Assembly (NCBI GenBank): GCA_019084435.1
Contig: JAHRFV010000304.1
Coordinates: 1-8,857, forward strand
Origin: Dethiosulfatibacter sp.
Lineage (GTDB): Bacteria; Bacillota_A; Clostridia; Tissierellales; Dethiosulfatibacteraceae
Length of the DNA: 8,857 nt
Direction of reading: 5' to 3'
The notes under the pieces were generated by a model. The model was not told the origin of the DNA. It ran no database searches and saw nothing but the letters and a program-made list of their open reading frames with translations. A program made the position numbers and the translations under genes. Every line of letters begins with the position of its first letter. Positions within the stretch are counted from its first letter, which is position 1. Positions 1-6,590 of the stretch are shown in pieces.

Positions 1-2
1 CC

Positions 3-143
3 GGACTTCTCTCAATGATCGTGGCACCTGTGGTAACGATTCTCCTAAGTGTTTTTAAGCTAACAACAATCGACCCTTTATACATAGGTATGGGTATCAG
101 TACATTGATTATAGCAGGATACTATTTCACCAATAAAAAATAA
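3..143 (+). CDS. C-terminal end of an integral membrane protein (5' part outside window)
   Basis: An open frame enters from the left edge and ends at TAA 141-143, giving 46 residues. They form two hydrophobic segments, roughly GLLSMIVAPVVTILLSVF and YIGMGISTLIIAGYYF, separated by the short polar stretch KLTTIDPL. The tail is the short basic, probably cytoplasmic, NKK. This is what the last two membrane helices of a transporter look like. The 'IDPLYIG' turn before the last helix recalls the C-terminus of sodium:solute symporters, but that is a weak impression from a fragment. No catalytic or family-defining motif lies inside the window, so the family is left open. The coding status rests on the clean hydrophobic pattern and on the absence of other good frames here. 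Confidence 0.6.
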   Translation, partial: GLLSMIVAPVVTILLSVFKLTTIDPLYIGMGISTLIIAGYYFTNKK

Positions 144-327
144 ATTTCTCCGGTCAATTACAGAATTATGTTAAATCTGGTTCTAAAAATTTTAAGCCAA
201 TATATGAGGGCCAAAACCATATAAAAAGCACAGCAAAAATGTATCTATTAAATCTAAATATGTAACAAATATGCTAATTTAAGCATTGAGTGGGTAGTAA
301 GGAGAATGTAACTTCTATAAATAAACT

Positions 328-375
328 AAAGACATTGAACATTGGGGAGATTACCTAGATGTTCAATGTCTTTTT
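328..375 (+). terminator. Strong hairpin followed by U-run (probable intrinsic terminator)
   Basis: A perfect 15-bp inverted repeat (arms 328-342 and 359-373; core GACATTGAACAT / ATGTTCAATGTC) encloses a 16-nt loop and runs into TTTTT at 371-375. It lies 184 nt after the stop of the membrane protein gene, so it may end that transcript. The large loop and the distance from the stop are unusual. Between 144 and 327 I see no gene, only AT-rich sequence with a weak 5-bp hairpin (ATGCT 271-275 / AGCAT 282-286). Confidence 0.6.
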
Positions 376-417
376 AATGTGTTAATTTGAAATTATTGCG
401 TCATTAAATGAAAAACA

Positions 418-698
418 TTGATTGGGGAAAGGCAAGATGAGTATTACGAAGTACTTGTTGAATGTGACCATAGAGCTGATTCTGGAAAATTTGTTGAGTT
501 CCTGTTAAAGGCTATTTATGATTCGTTATGCGAAATCACAGACACCGAACAAGTCACAGTACAAGTAACAGAACAAGTTAAAAAGTTGTTAATGGTTATT
601 GGTGAAAAAGAATATTCGACCAAAGAGCTTATGGAATAGAAATGACAATACCTGACAAGCCCATTAGTAGTAAGCAGAAGTACAAAAAGGCAAGATAG
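418..698 (+). pseudogene. Fic-family protein remnant, C-terminal part, truncated and frameshifted
   Basis: Residues read from 418 (a TTG codon, directly after a TGA at 409-411 in the same frame) resemble the region after the catalytic Fic core: RQDEYYEVLVECDHRADSG, then KFVEFLLKAIYDSL, then the typical linker EQVTVQVTEQVKKLL, then YSTKELME. The frame stops at TAG 637-639. In another frame, starting at ATA 636, the sequence continues IEMTIPDKPISSKQKYKKAR and stops at TAG 696-698. In intact relatives that segment is the normal C-terminus, following a winged-helix stretch of about two dozen residues that is missing here. The gene has therefore lost its 5' end, including the HPFxxGNGR AMPylation motif, and carries an internal deletion with a frameshift. 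It cannot encode an active Fic enzyme. Family recognition is from memory of Fic C-termini; the two-frame continuation supports it well. Confidence 0.75.
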
Positions 699-740
699 TG
701 CGGTCGATACAATGTGCGTAAATTTATCCGATGACTAACA

Positions 741-856
741 GTGCTAAGACTCCCACTTCTATAAGTGGGAGATAAGCCCTGTAGAGTTGCTGGATAACGG
801 TTTCTAAGGTTCAGATGGAGTTCGAAACGCCACCTGAACCCAAGAACCCTGTTGAT
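741..856 (+). mobile_element. Structured relic resembling the right end of an IS200/IS605-type (TnpB) element
   Basis: Two hairpins sit in tandem in a stretch with no gene. The first is a perfect 9-bp stem (CTCCCACTT 750-758, loop CTAT, AAGTGGGAG 763-771). The second is an 11-bp stem with one A-C mismatch (GGTTCAGATGG 808-818, CCACCTGAACC 830-840). Spacing and style recall the right end of TnpB-carrying IS200/IS605 elements, where a hairpin near the end serves both as the transposase recognition structure and as part of the omega guide RNA. No tnpA or tnpB remains; the only possible trace is a 12-codon frame ending at TAA 736-738. The mismatch in the second stem fits decay. The IS assignment is an impression from pattern memory, not a match I can verify. 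The structured nature is directly visible. Confidence 0.38.
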
Positions 857-884
857 TGACATTGTAAATAATTATTGTTACTCT
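856..884 (+). promoter_or_regulatory. Putative sigma-A promoter for the antitoxin gene
   Basis: A perfect -35 box TTGACA (856-861) is followed by a 17-nt spacer and TACTCT (879-884), which keeps the first, second and last consensus bases of the -10 box. The start codon follows 24 nt later, with AAAGGAG at 893-899. It abuts the presumed IS-like right end, so transcription of the antitoxin gene may come from a junction formed by insertion. Confidence 0.5.
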
Positions 885-908
885 TTAAATATAAAGGAGT
901 GATGCACA

Positions 909-1175
909 ATGGCACAAACCTATATAAACATTCGTATGGATGAAGAACTGAAAAAAAACTTCGACGAGATATGCACGGAACTGGGTTTAAACATAACAAT
1001 TGCATTTAATGTCTTTGCAAGAGCAGTTGTACGCAAGCATGGAATACCTTTTGAAGTTGCATTAAATGATGATTACTTTTATAGTGAATCAAATAAAGCA
1101 CGACTAAGAAAGTCCATAACCAGTCTTAAGGACGGTAAGGGTAGCAATCAAGATGCTGAGAGTAATGATACGTAA
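909..1175 (+). CDS. RelB/DinJ-family antitoxin, apparently without a partner toxin
   Basis: This 88-residue protein opens with a ribbon-helix-helix fold: beta strand TYINIRMDEELKKNF, then helix EICTELGLNITIAFNVFARAVVRKHGIPFEV. These are typical of RelB/DinJ antitoxins, which bind operator DNA as dimers and neutralise a RelE/YafQ-type mRNA endonuclease through their C-terminal half. AAAGGAG at 893-899 lies 9 nt before ATG 909, which decides the start. In complete modules the toxin gene follows at once or overlaps. Here the next 46 nt lead straight to iadA and no toxin frame is present. The C-terminus after LKDGKG (SNQDAESNDT) lacks the usual acidic HELIE-like ending and may be a replaced or decayed tail. 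The protein could be a solitary DNA-binding regulator, an anti-addiction antitoxin acting on a toxin elsewhere, or a relic. The family call is firm; the function is open. Confidence 0.82.
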   Translation: MAQTYINIRMDEELKKNFDEICTELGLNITIAFNVFARAVVRKHGIPFEVALNDDYFYSESNKARLRKSITSLKDGKGSNQDAESNDT

Positions 1176-1221
1176 AGTACATAAAGATTAAAAATGATAA
1201 ATTGAAACAAGGAGAGATGAA

Positions 1222-2409
1222 ATGATAAAAATTATTCGCAATGCCAATGTTTACGCACCAGAGTTTTTAGGTAAAAAGGATGTATTGATTTTAGGCAACA
1301 AAATTGCAGCTATAGAGGATAACATAACCATAGATGTGAATGAATCCGTTGATATCGTGGAAATAGATGGAACAGGCAAAGCTCTGGTTCCGGGGTTTAT
1401 TGACTCCCATGTTCACATCCTAGGTGGTGGTGGAGAAGGCGGTTTTTCTACCAGAACACCAGAGATCAAATTGACTGATCTGACTACCGCAGGTGTCACC
1501 ACTGTTGTAGGTTGTCTCGGAACAGACGGGATATCAAGGGACATGGTAGCACTTCTAGCAAAGGCAAGAGGACTGGAGGAGGAAGGCATCACAACCTTCA
1601 TATATGCGGGGTCTTATAGGATACCGGTTAAAACCATCACAGGAAGTATCATGAAGGACATCATGGTGGTAGACAAAATAATCGGTATAGGCGAGGTAGC
1701 AATATCTGACCACCGCTCGTCTCAGCCGACATTTGACGAGTTTTGCAAGGATGTTTCAGATGCCCGTGTGGGAGGCATGCTGTCAGGAAAGGCAGGCATC
1801 ATCAATATTCATTTGGGTGATGGGAAAAGAAAAATCAATTTGATAAAAGATGTATTGAAAGAGACAGAAATACCAATGACCCAATTTCTGCCAACACACG
1901 TCAATCGCAATGAAGCATTGTTTGAAGAATGCGTCACCTATGCTAAAGAGGGTGGCTATGTGGACTTTACAGGGAGCGAAGATCCTGATTTCTGGGAGAA
2001 GCTGGACAATGAGGTCAGGTTCAGCAAAGGTCTGAAAAGACTTTTAGCAGAGGGTGTCAGTATTGATAACTTCACATTGTCCTCAGATGGGCAGGGCAGT
2101 CTTCCAATGTTTAATGAGAAAAAAGAATTTGTTGGACTTGATGTAGGAAAGCCGATTTGCCTGATTATCGGGATTAAGGAGTGTGTTTTCAGAGAGGACA
2201 TCCCATTGGAGATAGCATTAAGGGCATTGACATCCAATCCCGCTAAGATTCTGAAATTCAAGAACAAGGGCAGGATAGAAAAAGGCTTTGACGCTGATTT
2301 GAACCTTTTGGATGAAAAAACACTTGATATCGATACAGTCATCGCTAAGGGTGTGATTATGGTTCAGAATAAAGAGCCAGTTGTTTTCGGTACATTTGAG
2401 AAGAAGTAA
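1222..2409 (+). CDS. iadA: Isoaspartyl dipeptidase (beta-aspartyl peptidase, M38 amidohydrolase)
   Basis: The 395-residue product matches IadA in length (E. coli about 390) and motifs. IadA hydrolyses beta-aspartyl (isoaspartyl) dipeptides left by breakdown of damaged proteins, in the cytoplasm. Visible metal-site motifs are HVH (His63, His65) after GFIDS, His197 in NIHLGD, His226 in PTHVNRN and Asp289 in SSDGQGS. The substrate-loop motif ISDHRSSQPT (161-170) and VGGMLSGKAG (183-192) are also typical of the family. Where E. coli has the carboxylated bridging lysine two residues before AISDHR, this protein has Glu158 (GIGEVAISDHR); Glu can play the same bridging role in other amidohydrolases. 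AAGGAGA at 1209-1215 precedes the ATG. The gap from the antitoxin gene is 46 nt with no clear promoter, so read-through from 856-884 is possible. It is convergent with the aldo/keto reductase gene. Confidence 0.93.
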   Translation: MIKIIRNANVYAPEFLGKKDVLILGNKIAAIEDNITIDVNESVDIVEIDGTGKALVPGFIDSHVHILGGGGEGGFSTRTPEIKLTDLTTAGVTTVVGCLGTDGISRDMVALLAKARGLEEEGITTFIYAGSYRIPVKTITGSIMKDIMVVDKIIGIGEVAISDHRSSQPTFDEFCKDVSDARVGGMLSGKAGIINIHLGDGKRKINLIKDVLKETEIPMTQFLPTHVNRNEALFEECVTYAKEGGYVDFTGSEDPDFWEKLDNEVRFSKGLKRLLAEGVSIDNFTLSSDGQGSLPMFNEKKEFVGLDVGKPICLIIGIKECVFREDIPLEIALRALTSNPAKILKFKNKGRIEKGFDADLNLLDEKTLDIDTVIAKGVIMVQNKEPVVFGTFEKK

Positions 2410-2414
2410 TAATG

Positions 2415-2441
2415 TTGGACTGCCTATATCAGGCAGTCCAA
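2415..2441. terminator. Shared hairpin between convergent iadA and aldo/keto reductase genes (copy 1)
   Basis: A perfect 11-bp stem (TTGGACTGCCT 2415-2425, loop ATATC, AGGCAGTCCAA 2431-2441) starts 5 nt after the iadA stop and lies 34 nt beyond the stop of the convergent gene. U-runs are poor on both sides (TTTGATT on plus, ACATTATTAC on minus), so it may act as a weak bidirectional terminator or 3'-end stabiliser. Its central 25 nt recur identically at 3412-3436. Confidence 0.6.
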
Positions 2442-2475
2442 TTTGATTAACAGGGTTCCTGAGTTTCACACATAG

Positions 2476-3324
2476 TTATCTCGCTTTTAGGGGAAACAAT
2501 GGCACTGTTTTAAGGGCAACTTTCTTTAGGCTCTCATAATCCTCATCAGAAAAGAATAATCCTTCATTGACGATTTTTACTGCCATTTTAAATGATTCAA
2601 AATCACCAGGAGGCACAATAGCATCCACCCCTTTTGATAACGAATAATTTACTGCTTTTTTCGCAAGATCATAATCTTCTATAGGATGATACCAAGCTTT
2701 TGGATGATTTTCATCATCACTAGGTATATGCTCAGTCAATGCCATCGATTTTATCCCTAGAATAACCAATCCATTTTCTTTTGCCTTATTTAATACGTGC
2801 ATGCCGTAACCATTTTTAATCATGGAAACGAAGTTAAAAGGGAATAGAATCGAATCAAAGTCATAATAATCTAATAATGCAAGAGCTGCTTCTGTAGAAT
2901 GGGCACTAAAACCAATTCTTTTTATTATCCCTTTATCCTTTGCCTTTTGAAAAGTTTCAAAAGCACCGTTAGGTCCAAATATTCTCTCTACATCCTCAAG
3001 ATTATACACAGCATGAAGCTGGTATAAATCAAAATGATCAGTCTGCAAATTCTTTAATGACGCGTCTAGCAGCTTTTGTGCTCCTTCTCTTGTTCGATCT
3101 TCAGTCTTACAAGCAAGAAAAACGCTGTCGCGCTTACCAGCAAGCGCTGATCCAAGTCTCTCTTCTGCATTACCATATGTCGGTGCTACATCAAAGTAAT
3201 TGACGCCCATATCAATGGCTTCACTGACAAAACGATTGGCATCCTTTTGTGTTTCCCCATCTACAATGACACCTCCAAAAATGACTCTTGATAAACTAGA
3301 ATTAAAAATATTGATTTTTTCCAT
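2476..3324 (-). CDS. Aldo/keto reductase family protein
   Basis: The 282-residue protein is an NAD(P)H-dependent (beta/alpha)8-barrel oxidoreductase of the aldo/keto reductase superfamily. The catalytic tetrad can be read: Asp45 and Tyr50 in NYFDVAPTYG, Lys73 in LACKTE, and His104 in LYQLHAV. A barrel strand IKRIGFSAHS and the C-terminal phosphate-loop region GVDAIVPPGD with following ESFK are also present. The PPGD form differs from the usual 'IPG' style, so cofactor preference cannot be read safely. The length is close to the short bacterial reductases. ATG 3324-3322 is preceded by a strong AAGGAGAAGG (3331-3340 on plus). The gene has its own promoter and is flanked by two identical hairpins, so it is probably monocistronic. 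The substrate is unknown. Many relatives in clostridia are named only as general aldehyde/ketone reductases. Confidence 0.88.
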   Translation of the reverse strand: MEKINIFNSSLSRVIFGGVIVDGETQKDANRFVSEAIDMGVNYFDVAPTYGNAEERLGSALAGKRDSVFLACKTEDRTREGAQKLLDASLKNLQTDHFDLYQLHAVYNLEDVERIFGPNGAFETFQKAKDKGIIKRIGFSAHSTEAALALLDYYDFDSILFPFNFVSMIKNGYGMHVLNKAKENGLVILGIKSMALTEHIPSDDENHPKAWYHPIEDYDLAKKAVNYSLSKGVDAIVPPGDFESFKMAVKIVNEGLFFSDEDYESLKKVALKTVPLFPLKAR

Positions 3325-3357
3325 ATCTTTCCTTCTCCTTTCGATTCATTCACTTCT

Positions 3358-3366
3358 ATTATAGCA
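3358..3366 (-). promoter_or_regulatory. Extended -10 promoter of the aldo/keto reductase gene
   Basis: On the minus strand the sequence TGCTATAAT (3366-3358) is a consensus -10 box TATAAT with the TGn extension. No good -35 hexamer is seen 16-18 nt upstream, as expected for an extended -10 promoter. It lies 33 nt before the start codon and upstream of AAGGAGAAGG. Confidence 0.6.
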
Positions 3367-3406
3367 CTTGTATTGGTGTTGTGAGCGCTGGAAATGACTT
3401 CCTTAT

Positions 3407-3441
3407 AAAACTGGACTGCCTATATCAGGCAGTCCAGTTTT
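3407..3441 (-). terminator. Intrinsic terminator of the pflBA operon (hairpin copy 2)
   Basis: A perfect 15-bp stem (arms 3407-3421 and 3427-3441, loop ATATC on plus) ends on the minus strand with GTTTTATAAGG, a usable U-run. The pflA stop codon (TAG, 3422-3420) lies inside the hairpin, so the last pflA codons form one arm of the stem. The central 25 nt are the same as in the hairpin at 2416-2440. Confidence 0.8.
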
Positions 3442-4148
3442 ATGAGCTTCTTTAACTTGTTTATATCTTCGATACTCATCTCCGGAGTATCTGAAAGAGA
3501 ATAATCTATGCCCAAGGCCTCATACTTTGATTTGCCCAATGTATGATAGGGCAACAGCTCAAATTTTTCAACCCTCTCTAGAGGAAATGTTCTGACTTCC
3601 TGTTCCAGGTTTTTTATGTGCTGAGGATTGTCAGTCAATTCAGGAACGACCACATGCTTGAGCCATATTTGGGACTGGGCTTTATGGATCAGTATTTCCT
3701 TGAAGTGCAAATATTTGTCGATTGAATGACCTGTTATCTGCTTATATAGCTCAGCGTTTTCATGCTTAATATCCAGTATGACAAGGTCTGTATACTGAAG
3801 CAGTTCAACGATGACGGTATCTGAAACATTAAAGTATCCGGAGGTGTCTATGGCGGTATGGAGTCCATTGTCTTTTAATGTCTTTAGGATACCAACCAGT
3901 TCCTGTGCCTGTAGCAATGGTTCGCCTCCTGAAAAAGTCACGCCCCCATTGTTCTTGAAGTAAGGTTTATATCTAAGAGCTTTCCCGACGATTTCTTCAT
4001 CTGGGAAAATGGCGCCTTTTTCCAACTGCCAGGTATCCGGATTGTGGCAGTATAGGCACCTGAGAGGACAGCCCTGCAGGAAAAAAATGATTCTAAGACC
4101 CGGCCCGTCCAATGCTCCCATAGTCTCTATCGAATGAATCTTCAACAT
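3420..4148 (-). CDS. pflA: Pyruvate formate-lyase-activating enzyme (radical SAM)
   Basis: The 242-residue protein (E. coli PflA about 246) installs the glycyl radical on pyruvate formate-lyase, using S-adenosylmethionine and a [4Fe-4S] cluster under anoxic conditions. The cluster motif CxxxCxxC is seen as Cys27, Cys31 and Cys34 in GCPLRCLYCHNPDTW. The SAM-binding GGEP motif follows at 74-77 (VTFSGGEPLLQ). The N-terminal IETMGALDGPGLR is characteristic of PFL activases. The start ATG (4148) is 18 nt after the pflB stop, with AAAGGAGTG at 4164-4156, so both genes form one transcript and the target protein is its direct neighbour. The last codons, KLDCLI and stop, lie in the terminator hairpin. 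No truncation or missing residue is seen. Confidence 0.95.
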   Translation of the reverse strand: MLKIHSIETMGALDGPGLRIIFFLQGCPLRCLYCHNPDTWQLEKGAIFPDEEIVGKALRYKPYFKNNGGVTFSGGEPLLQAQELVGILKTLKDNGLHTAIDTSGYFNVSDTVIVELLQYTDLVILDIKHENAELYKQITGHSIDKYLHFKEILIHKAQSQIWLKHVVVPELTDNPQHIKNLEQEVRTFPLERVEKFELLPYHTLGKSKYEALGIDYSLSDTPEMSIEDINKLKKLIKLDCLI

Positions 4149-4166
4149 ATCACTTCACTCCTTTCG

Positions 4167-6392
4167 TTACATTTTTTCGTGAAAGGTTCTGCTGATGACA
4201 TCCATCTGTTGCTCTCTAGTTAGCTTGTTAAATTTGACTGCGTAACCTGATACCCTTATGGTGAGATTGGGATACTTGTCTGGATTGTCGCAGGCATCCA
4301 ACAACAATTCCCTATTCAACACATTTACATTCAAATGGTGTCCCTTTTGACTGAAATAGCCATCCATTATCGAAACAAGATTATCAATTCTGTGCCGGGG
4401 TAATTTGCCGATAGCGTTTGGCACAACTGTGAAGGTGTTTGATATACCATCGTCGCAGACGCCCTCATATTTCAGTTTTGCCACTGAATTCAAGGATGCT
4501 AGGGCACCGTTTATATCTCTCCCATGCATTGGATTGGCCCCTGGAGCAAATGGCTTTCCAGCCTGTCTTCCGTCAGGTGTCGCACCAGTTTTTTTGCCAT
4601 AGACCACATTTGAAGTAATGGTCAATACAGATAATGTATGCTTGGCGCCTCTGTAGGCTGGATGTCTTCTGAGTTGATCGATAAAAAACTCAAGTATTTC
4701 ATTTCCGATATTATCCACTTCATCTATATCATTTCCAAAAGCCGGATAATCACCGGTTATTTCAAAGTCTACTGCCAATCCGTTTTTTCTGATAGGTTTG
4801 ACCCTGGCATGTCTGACTGCGCTGAACGAATCAATGACAATGGATAATCCGGCAACGCCAAATGCCATATATCTTCCAACTATCTCATCATGCAGGGACA
4901 TTTGAGCTGATTCATAAGCGTATTTGTCATGCATAAAGTGTATGATATTCATTGTGTTGACATAGAGCTCCGCTACCTTCTCCATGACAACTCTGAAATT
5001 TGCCATCAGCTCATCGTAATCAAGATACTCGCCTTTGATTGGCTCAATCCCTTCAAATATCAATTCACCGTCATTTTCATCTATGCCACCGTTGATGGCG
5101 TAGAGCAGAGCCTTACCAAGATTGCATCTGGCACCGAAGAACTGCATTTCCTTGCCAAGTTTCATGGCGGATATGCAGCATGCGATACCATAATCATCGC
5201 CATATACCGGACGCATGATATCGTCATTCTCATACTGGATTGAAGAGGTTTCAATGGACATTTTTGCACAATACTTTTTGAAGTTGTCCGGCAAATTTTC
5301 CGACCATAGAACCGTCATGTTTGGTTCGGGTGAAGCTGACAGGTTCGTCAGCGTATGGATGAATCGATAGGAGGTTTTACTTACCAGGGTTCTTCCATCT
5401 TCTCCCATACCTCCCAAGACTTCAGTAATCCAGTTGGGATCGCCTGCGAAAAGCTCGTCATATTCTGGTGTTCTCAGATGTCTGATGATTCTAAGCTTTA
5501 TGACAAATTGGTCGATAAGCTCCTGTGCATCTATCTCTGACAGAATACCCTTTGATATATCGTTTTGAATATAAATGTCCATAAATGTGCTGTTTCTACC
5601 TAATGACATGGCCGCGCCGTTACTCTCCTTCACACCGGCAAGATAACCGAAATACAGAAACTGTATCGCCTCTTTGGCTGTCCTGGCAGGTAGCGAGATA
5701 TCTATCTGATATCTTTGAGCCATACTCTTAATTTTGCCAAGCGCAGTAATCTGTTCTGAAACCTCTTCTCTGATTCTGATCATTTCTTCTGTAAAAGGAA
5801 AAGCCATATCGCGCAGAAACGCAATCTTCTTTTCAATAAGAAAATCAATACCATACAAAGGAATTCGTCTGTAGTCTCCTATTATTCTGCCACGCCCATA
5901 TGCATCCGGTAGACCTGTTACAAGTCCTGCTGCTCTGGCTCTTTTGATTTCGTCATTGTATGCATCGAAAACACCCTCGTTGTGAGATTTTCTGTATATT
6001 TTAAATTCCTTCAACAAATTGTCAGGGACATCTAGGTTGTAGGATTCTATCGCTCCCTCAACCATTCTAATACCGCCGTAAGGGTTGATCAGTCTCTTCA
6101 ATGGTCCATCGGACTGAAGACCAAAGATTACTTCGTTTGCTTTGTCTATATAGCCTGCTTCAGCATTGTCGATACCTGACAGTGAACTGGTATCGATGTC
6201 GTAAATACCTCTCTTTTGTTCCTCTAGAAGCAATTTTTCAACGATTGAAAAAAGCCTTACAGTTCTTTCGGATTTGCCTGATAAAAAACGATCATCTCCA
6301 AGATAGGGTGTATAGTTTTTCTGAATAAAATCCCTTACATCAATCTTGTCTGTCCATATTCCTTTTTTAAAGTCTTTCCACTGTTCAAACAT
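4167..6392 (-). CDS. pflB: Pyruvate formate-lyase (formate C-acetyltransferase)
   Basis: This 741-residue glycyl radical enzyme converts pyruvate and CoA to acetyl-CoA and formate in anaerobic fermentation. The paired active-site cysteines are Cys405-Cys406 ([11 protein letters not shown]) and the radical site is Gly716 (RVSGYAVKF) near the C-terminus; E. coli has C418/C419 and G734. Other PFL landmarks are the N-terminal [17 protein letters not shown] (167-176) and [20 protein letters not shown] (606-625). The ACC pair and the adjacent PflA exclude glycerol dehydratase or choline lyase paralogues. ATG 6392 is chosen because GGAGG (6402-6398) lies 5 nt upstream. The frame is open 12 codons further to 6428, but that extension runs through the leader terminator and is not a protein start. 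Expression should depend on the ZTP riboswitch in the leader and the promoter at 6530-6558. Formate made here can feed 10-formyl-tetrahydrofolate. Confidence 0.97.
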   Translation of the reverse strand: MFEQWKDFKKGIWTDKIDVRDFIQKNYTPYLGDDRFLSGKSERTVRLFSIVEKLLLEEQKRGIYDIDTSSLSGIDNAEAGYIDKANEVIFGLQSDGPLKRLINPYGGIRMVEGAIESYNLDVPDNLLKEFKIYRKSHNEGVFDAYNDEIKRARAAGLVTGLPDAYGRGRIIGDYRRIPLYGIDFLIEKKIAFLRDMAFPFTEEMIRIREEVSEQITALGKIKSMAQRYQIDISLPARTAKEAIQFLYFGYLAGVKESNGAAMSLGRNSTFMDIYIQNDISKGILSEIDAQELIDQFVIKLRIIRHLRTPEYDELFAGDPNWITEVLGGMGEDGRTLVSKTSYRFIHTLTNLSASPEPNMTVLWSENLPDNFKKYCAKMSIETSSIQYENDDIMRPVYGDDYGIACCISAMKLGKEMQFFGARCNLGKALLYAINGGIDENDGELIFEGIEPIKGEYLDYDELMANFRVVMEKVAELYVNTMNIIHFMHDKYAYESAQMSLHDEIVGRYMAFGVAGLSIVIDSFSAVRHARVKPIRKNGLAVDFEITGDYPAFGNDIDEVDNIGNEILEFFIDQLRRHPAYRGAKHTLSVLTITSNVVYGKKTGATPDGRQAGKPFAPGANPMHGRDINGALASLNSVAKLKYEGVCDDGISNTFTVVPNAIGKLPRHRIDNLVSIMDGYFSQKGHHLNVNVLNRELLLDACDNPDKYPNLTIRVSGYAVKFNKLTREQQMDVISRTFHEKM

Positions 6393-6416
6393 ACTAACCT
6401 CCACGAAAGACCGGAC

Positions 6417-6455
6417 AAAAAATAACAAAACCGTCCGGACATTTGCCCAGACGGT
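6417..6455 (-). terminator. Leader terminator of pflB (riboswitch expression platform)
   Basis: On the minus strand, ACCGUCUGGG (6455-6446), loop CAAAUG, and UCCGGACGGU (6439-6430) form a 10-bp stem with two G-U pairs. The stem is followed by a U-rich run UUUUGUUAUUUUUU to 6417. It stands upstream of the pflB ribosome binding site, so it can stop transcription before the gene. Its 5' arm contains the 3' conserved segment of the ZTP aptamer; terminator and aptamer cannot form together. Confidence 0.85.
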
Positions 6456-6518
6456 CGGCTTTTAATAAATTTTCACACTCCCTTGTGGTTAATTCCACAA
6501 TTCCGTCAGTCATGTGAA
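6444..6518 (-). promoter_or_regulatory. ZTP riboswitch aptamer (pfl motif)
   Basis: Reading the minus strand 5' to 3', P1 is UUCACA (6518-6513) with UGUGAA (6477-6472). P2 is UUGUGG (6500-6495) with CCACAA (6488-6483), loop AAUUAA. The conserved internal loop holds AUGACUGACGG on the 5' side and GGGAG on the 3' side. After an A/U-rich linker comes the hallmark GCCGACCGUCUGGGCA (6459-6444). The GACGG at 6507-6503 can pair with CCGUC at 6454-6450 as the pseudoknot; many relatives have GGCGG with CCGCC, so this is a compensated change. This class binds ZTP/ZMP, which builds up when 10-formyl-tetrahydrofolate is short, and normally turns expression on. Its place directly before pflB is the classic context that gave the motif its name. 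Confidence 0.92.
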
Positions 6519-6529
6519 TTCTTAATGAA

Positions 6530-6558
6530 AATATACATGATTACGTCCCTAATGTCAA
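6530..6558 (-). promoter_or_regulatory. Promoter of the pflBA operon
   Basis: On the minus strand TTGACA (6558-6553), a 17-nt spacer, and TATATT (6535-6530) form a near-consensus sigma-A promoter. The predicted start near 6523 is only about 5 nt before P1 of the riboswitch, so the whole aptamer is transcribed with almost no extra leader. This fit supports both calls. Confidence 0.85.
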
Positions 6559-6574
6559 GACGAAAAACAGGTTT

Positions 6575-6590
6575 AAAGTCGATTGACTTT
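6575..6590. promoter_or_regulatory. Palindrome overlapping the MATE -35 box (possible operator)
   Basis: AAAGTC (6575-6580), spacer GATT, GACTTT (6585-6590) is a perfect 6-bp inverted repeat. Its right half overlaps the -35 box TTGACT (6583-6588) of the MATE promoter, and it lies 17 nt upstream of the divergent pfl -35 box. A repressor dimer could bind here. No local regulator gene is visible and a chance palindrome is possible. Confidence 0.35.

Noticed and set aside
163..219. Short frame of 18 codons starting at an ATG near 168
   Set aside because: No ribosome binding site, no recognisable sequence, and a length expected by chance in AT-rich DNA.
332..426. Similar strings ACATTGAACATTGGGGA and ACATTGATTGGGGA about 80 nt apart
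   Set aside because: Short and imperfect; likely chance, not enough to argue for duplication at the Fic break.
811..1005. Minus-strand frame across the IS-like hairpin and antitoxin start
   Set aside because: It overlaps a well-supported plus-strand gene and promoter, has no RBS, and shows no protein-like pattern.
1956..2342. 128-codon minus-strand frame inside iadA
   Set aside because: Shadow of the iadA reading frame; Ser/Leu-rich with no domain and no upstream signals.
4929..5243. 104-codon plus-strand frame inside pflB
   Set aside because: Antisense shadow of a highly conserved enzyme gene; no RBS or family resemblance.
6393..6428. 12-codon N-terminal extension of pflB ([12 protein letters not shown])
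   Set aside because: It runs through the U-rich part of the leader terminator, has no RBS, and the internal ATG 6392 has a good GGAGG and a standard PFL N-terminus.
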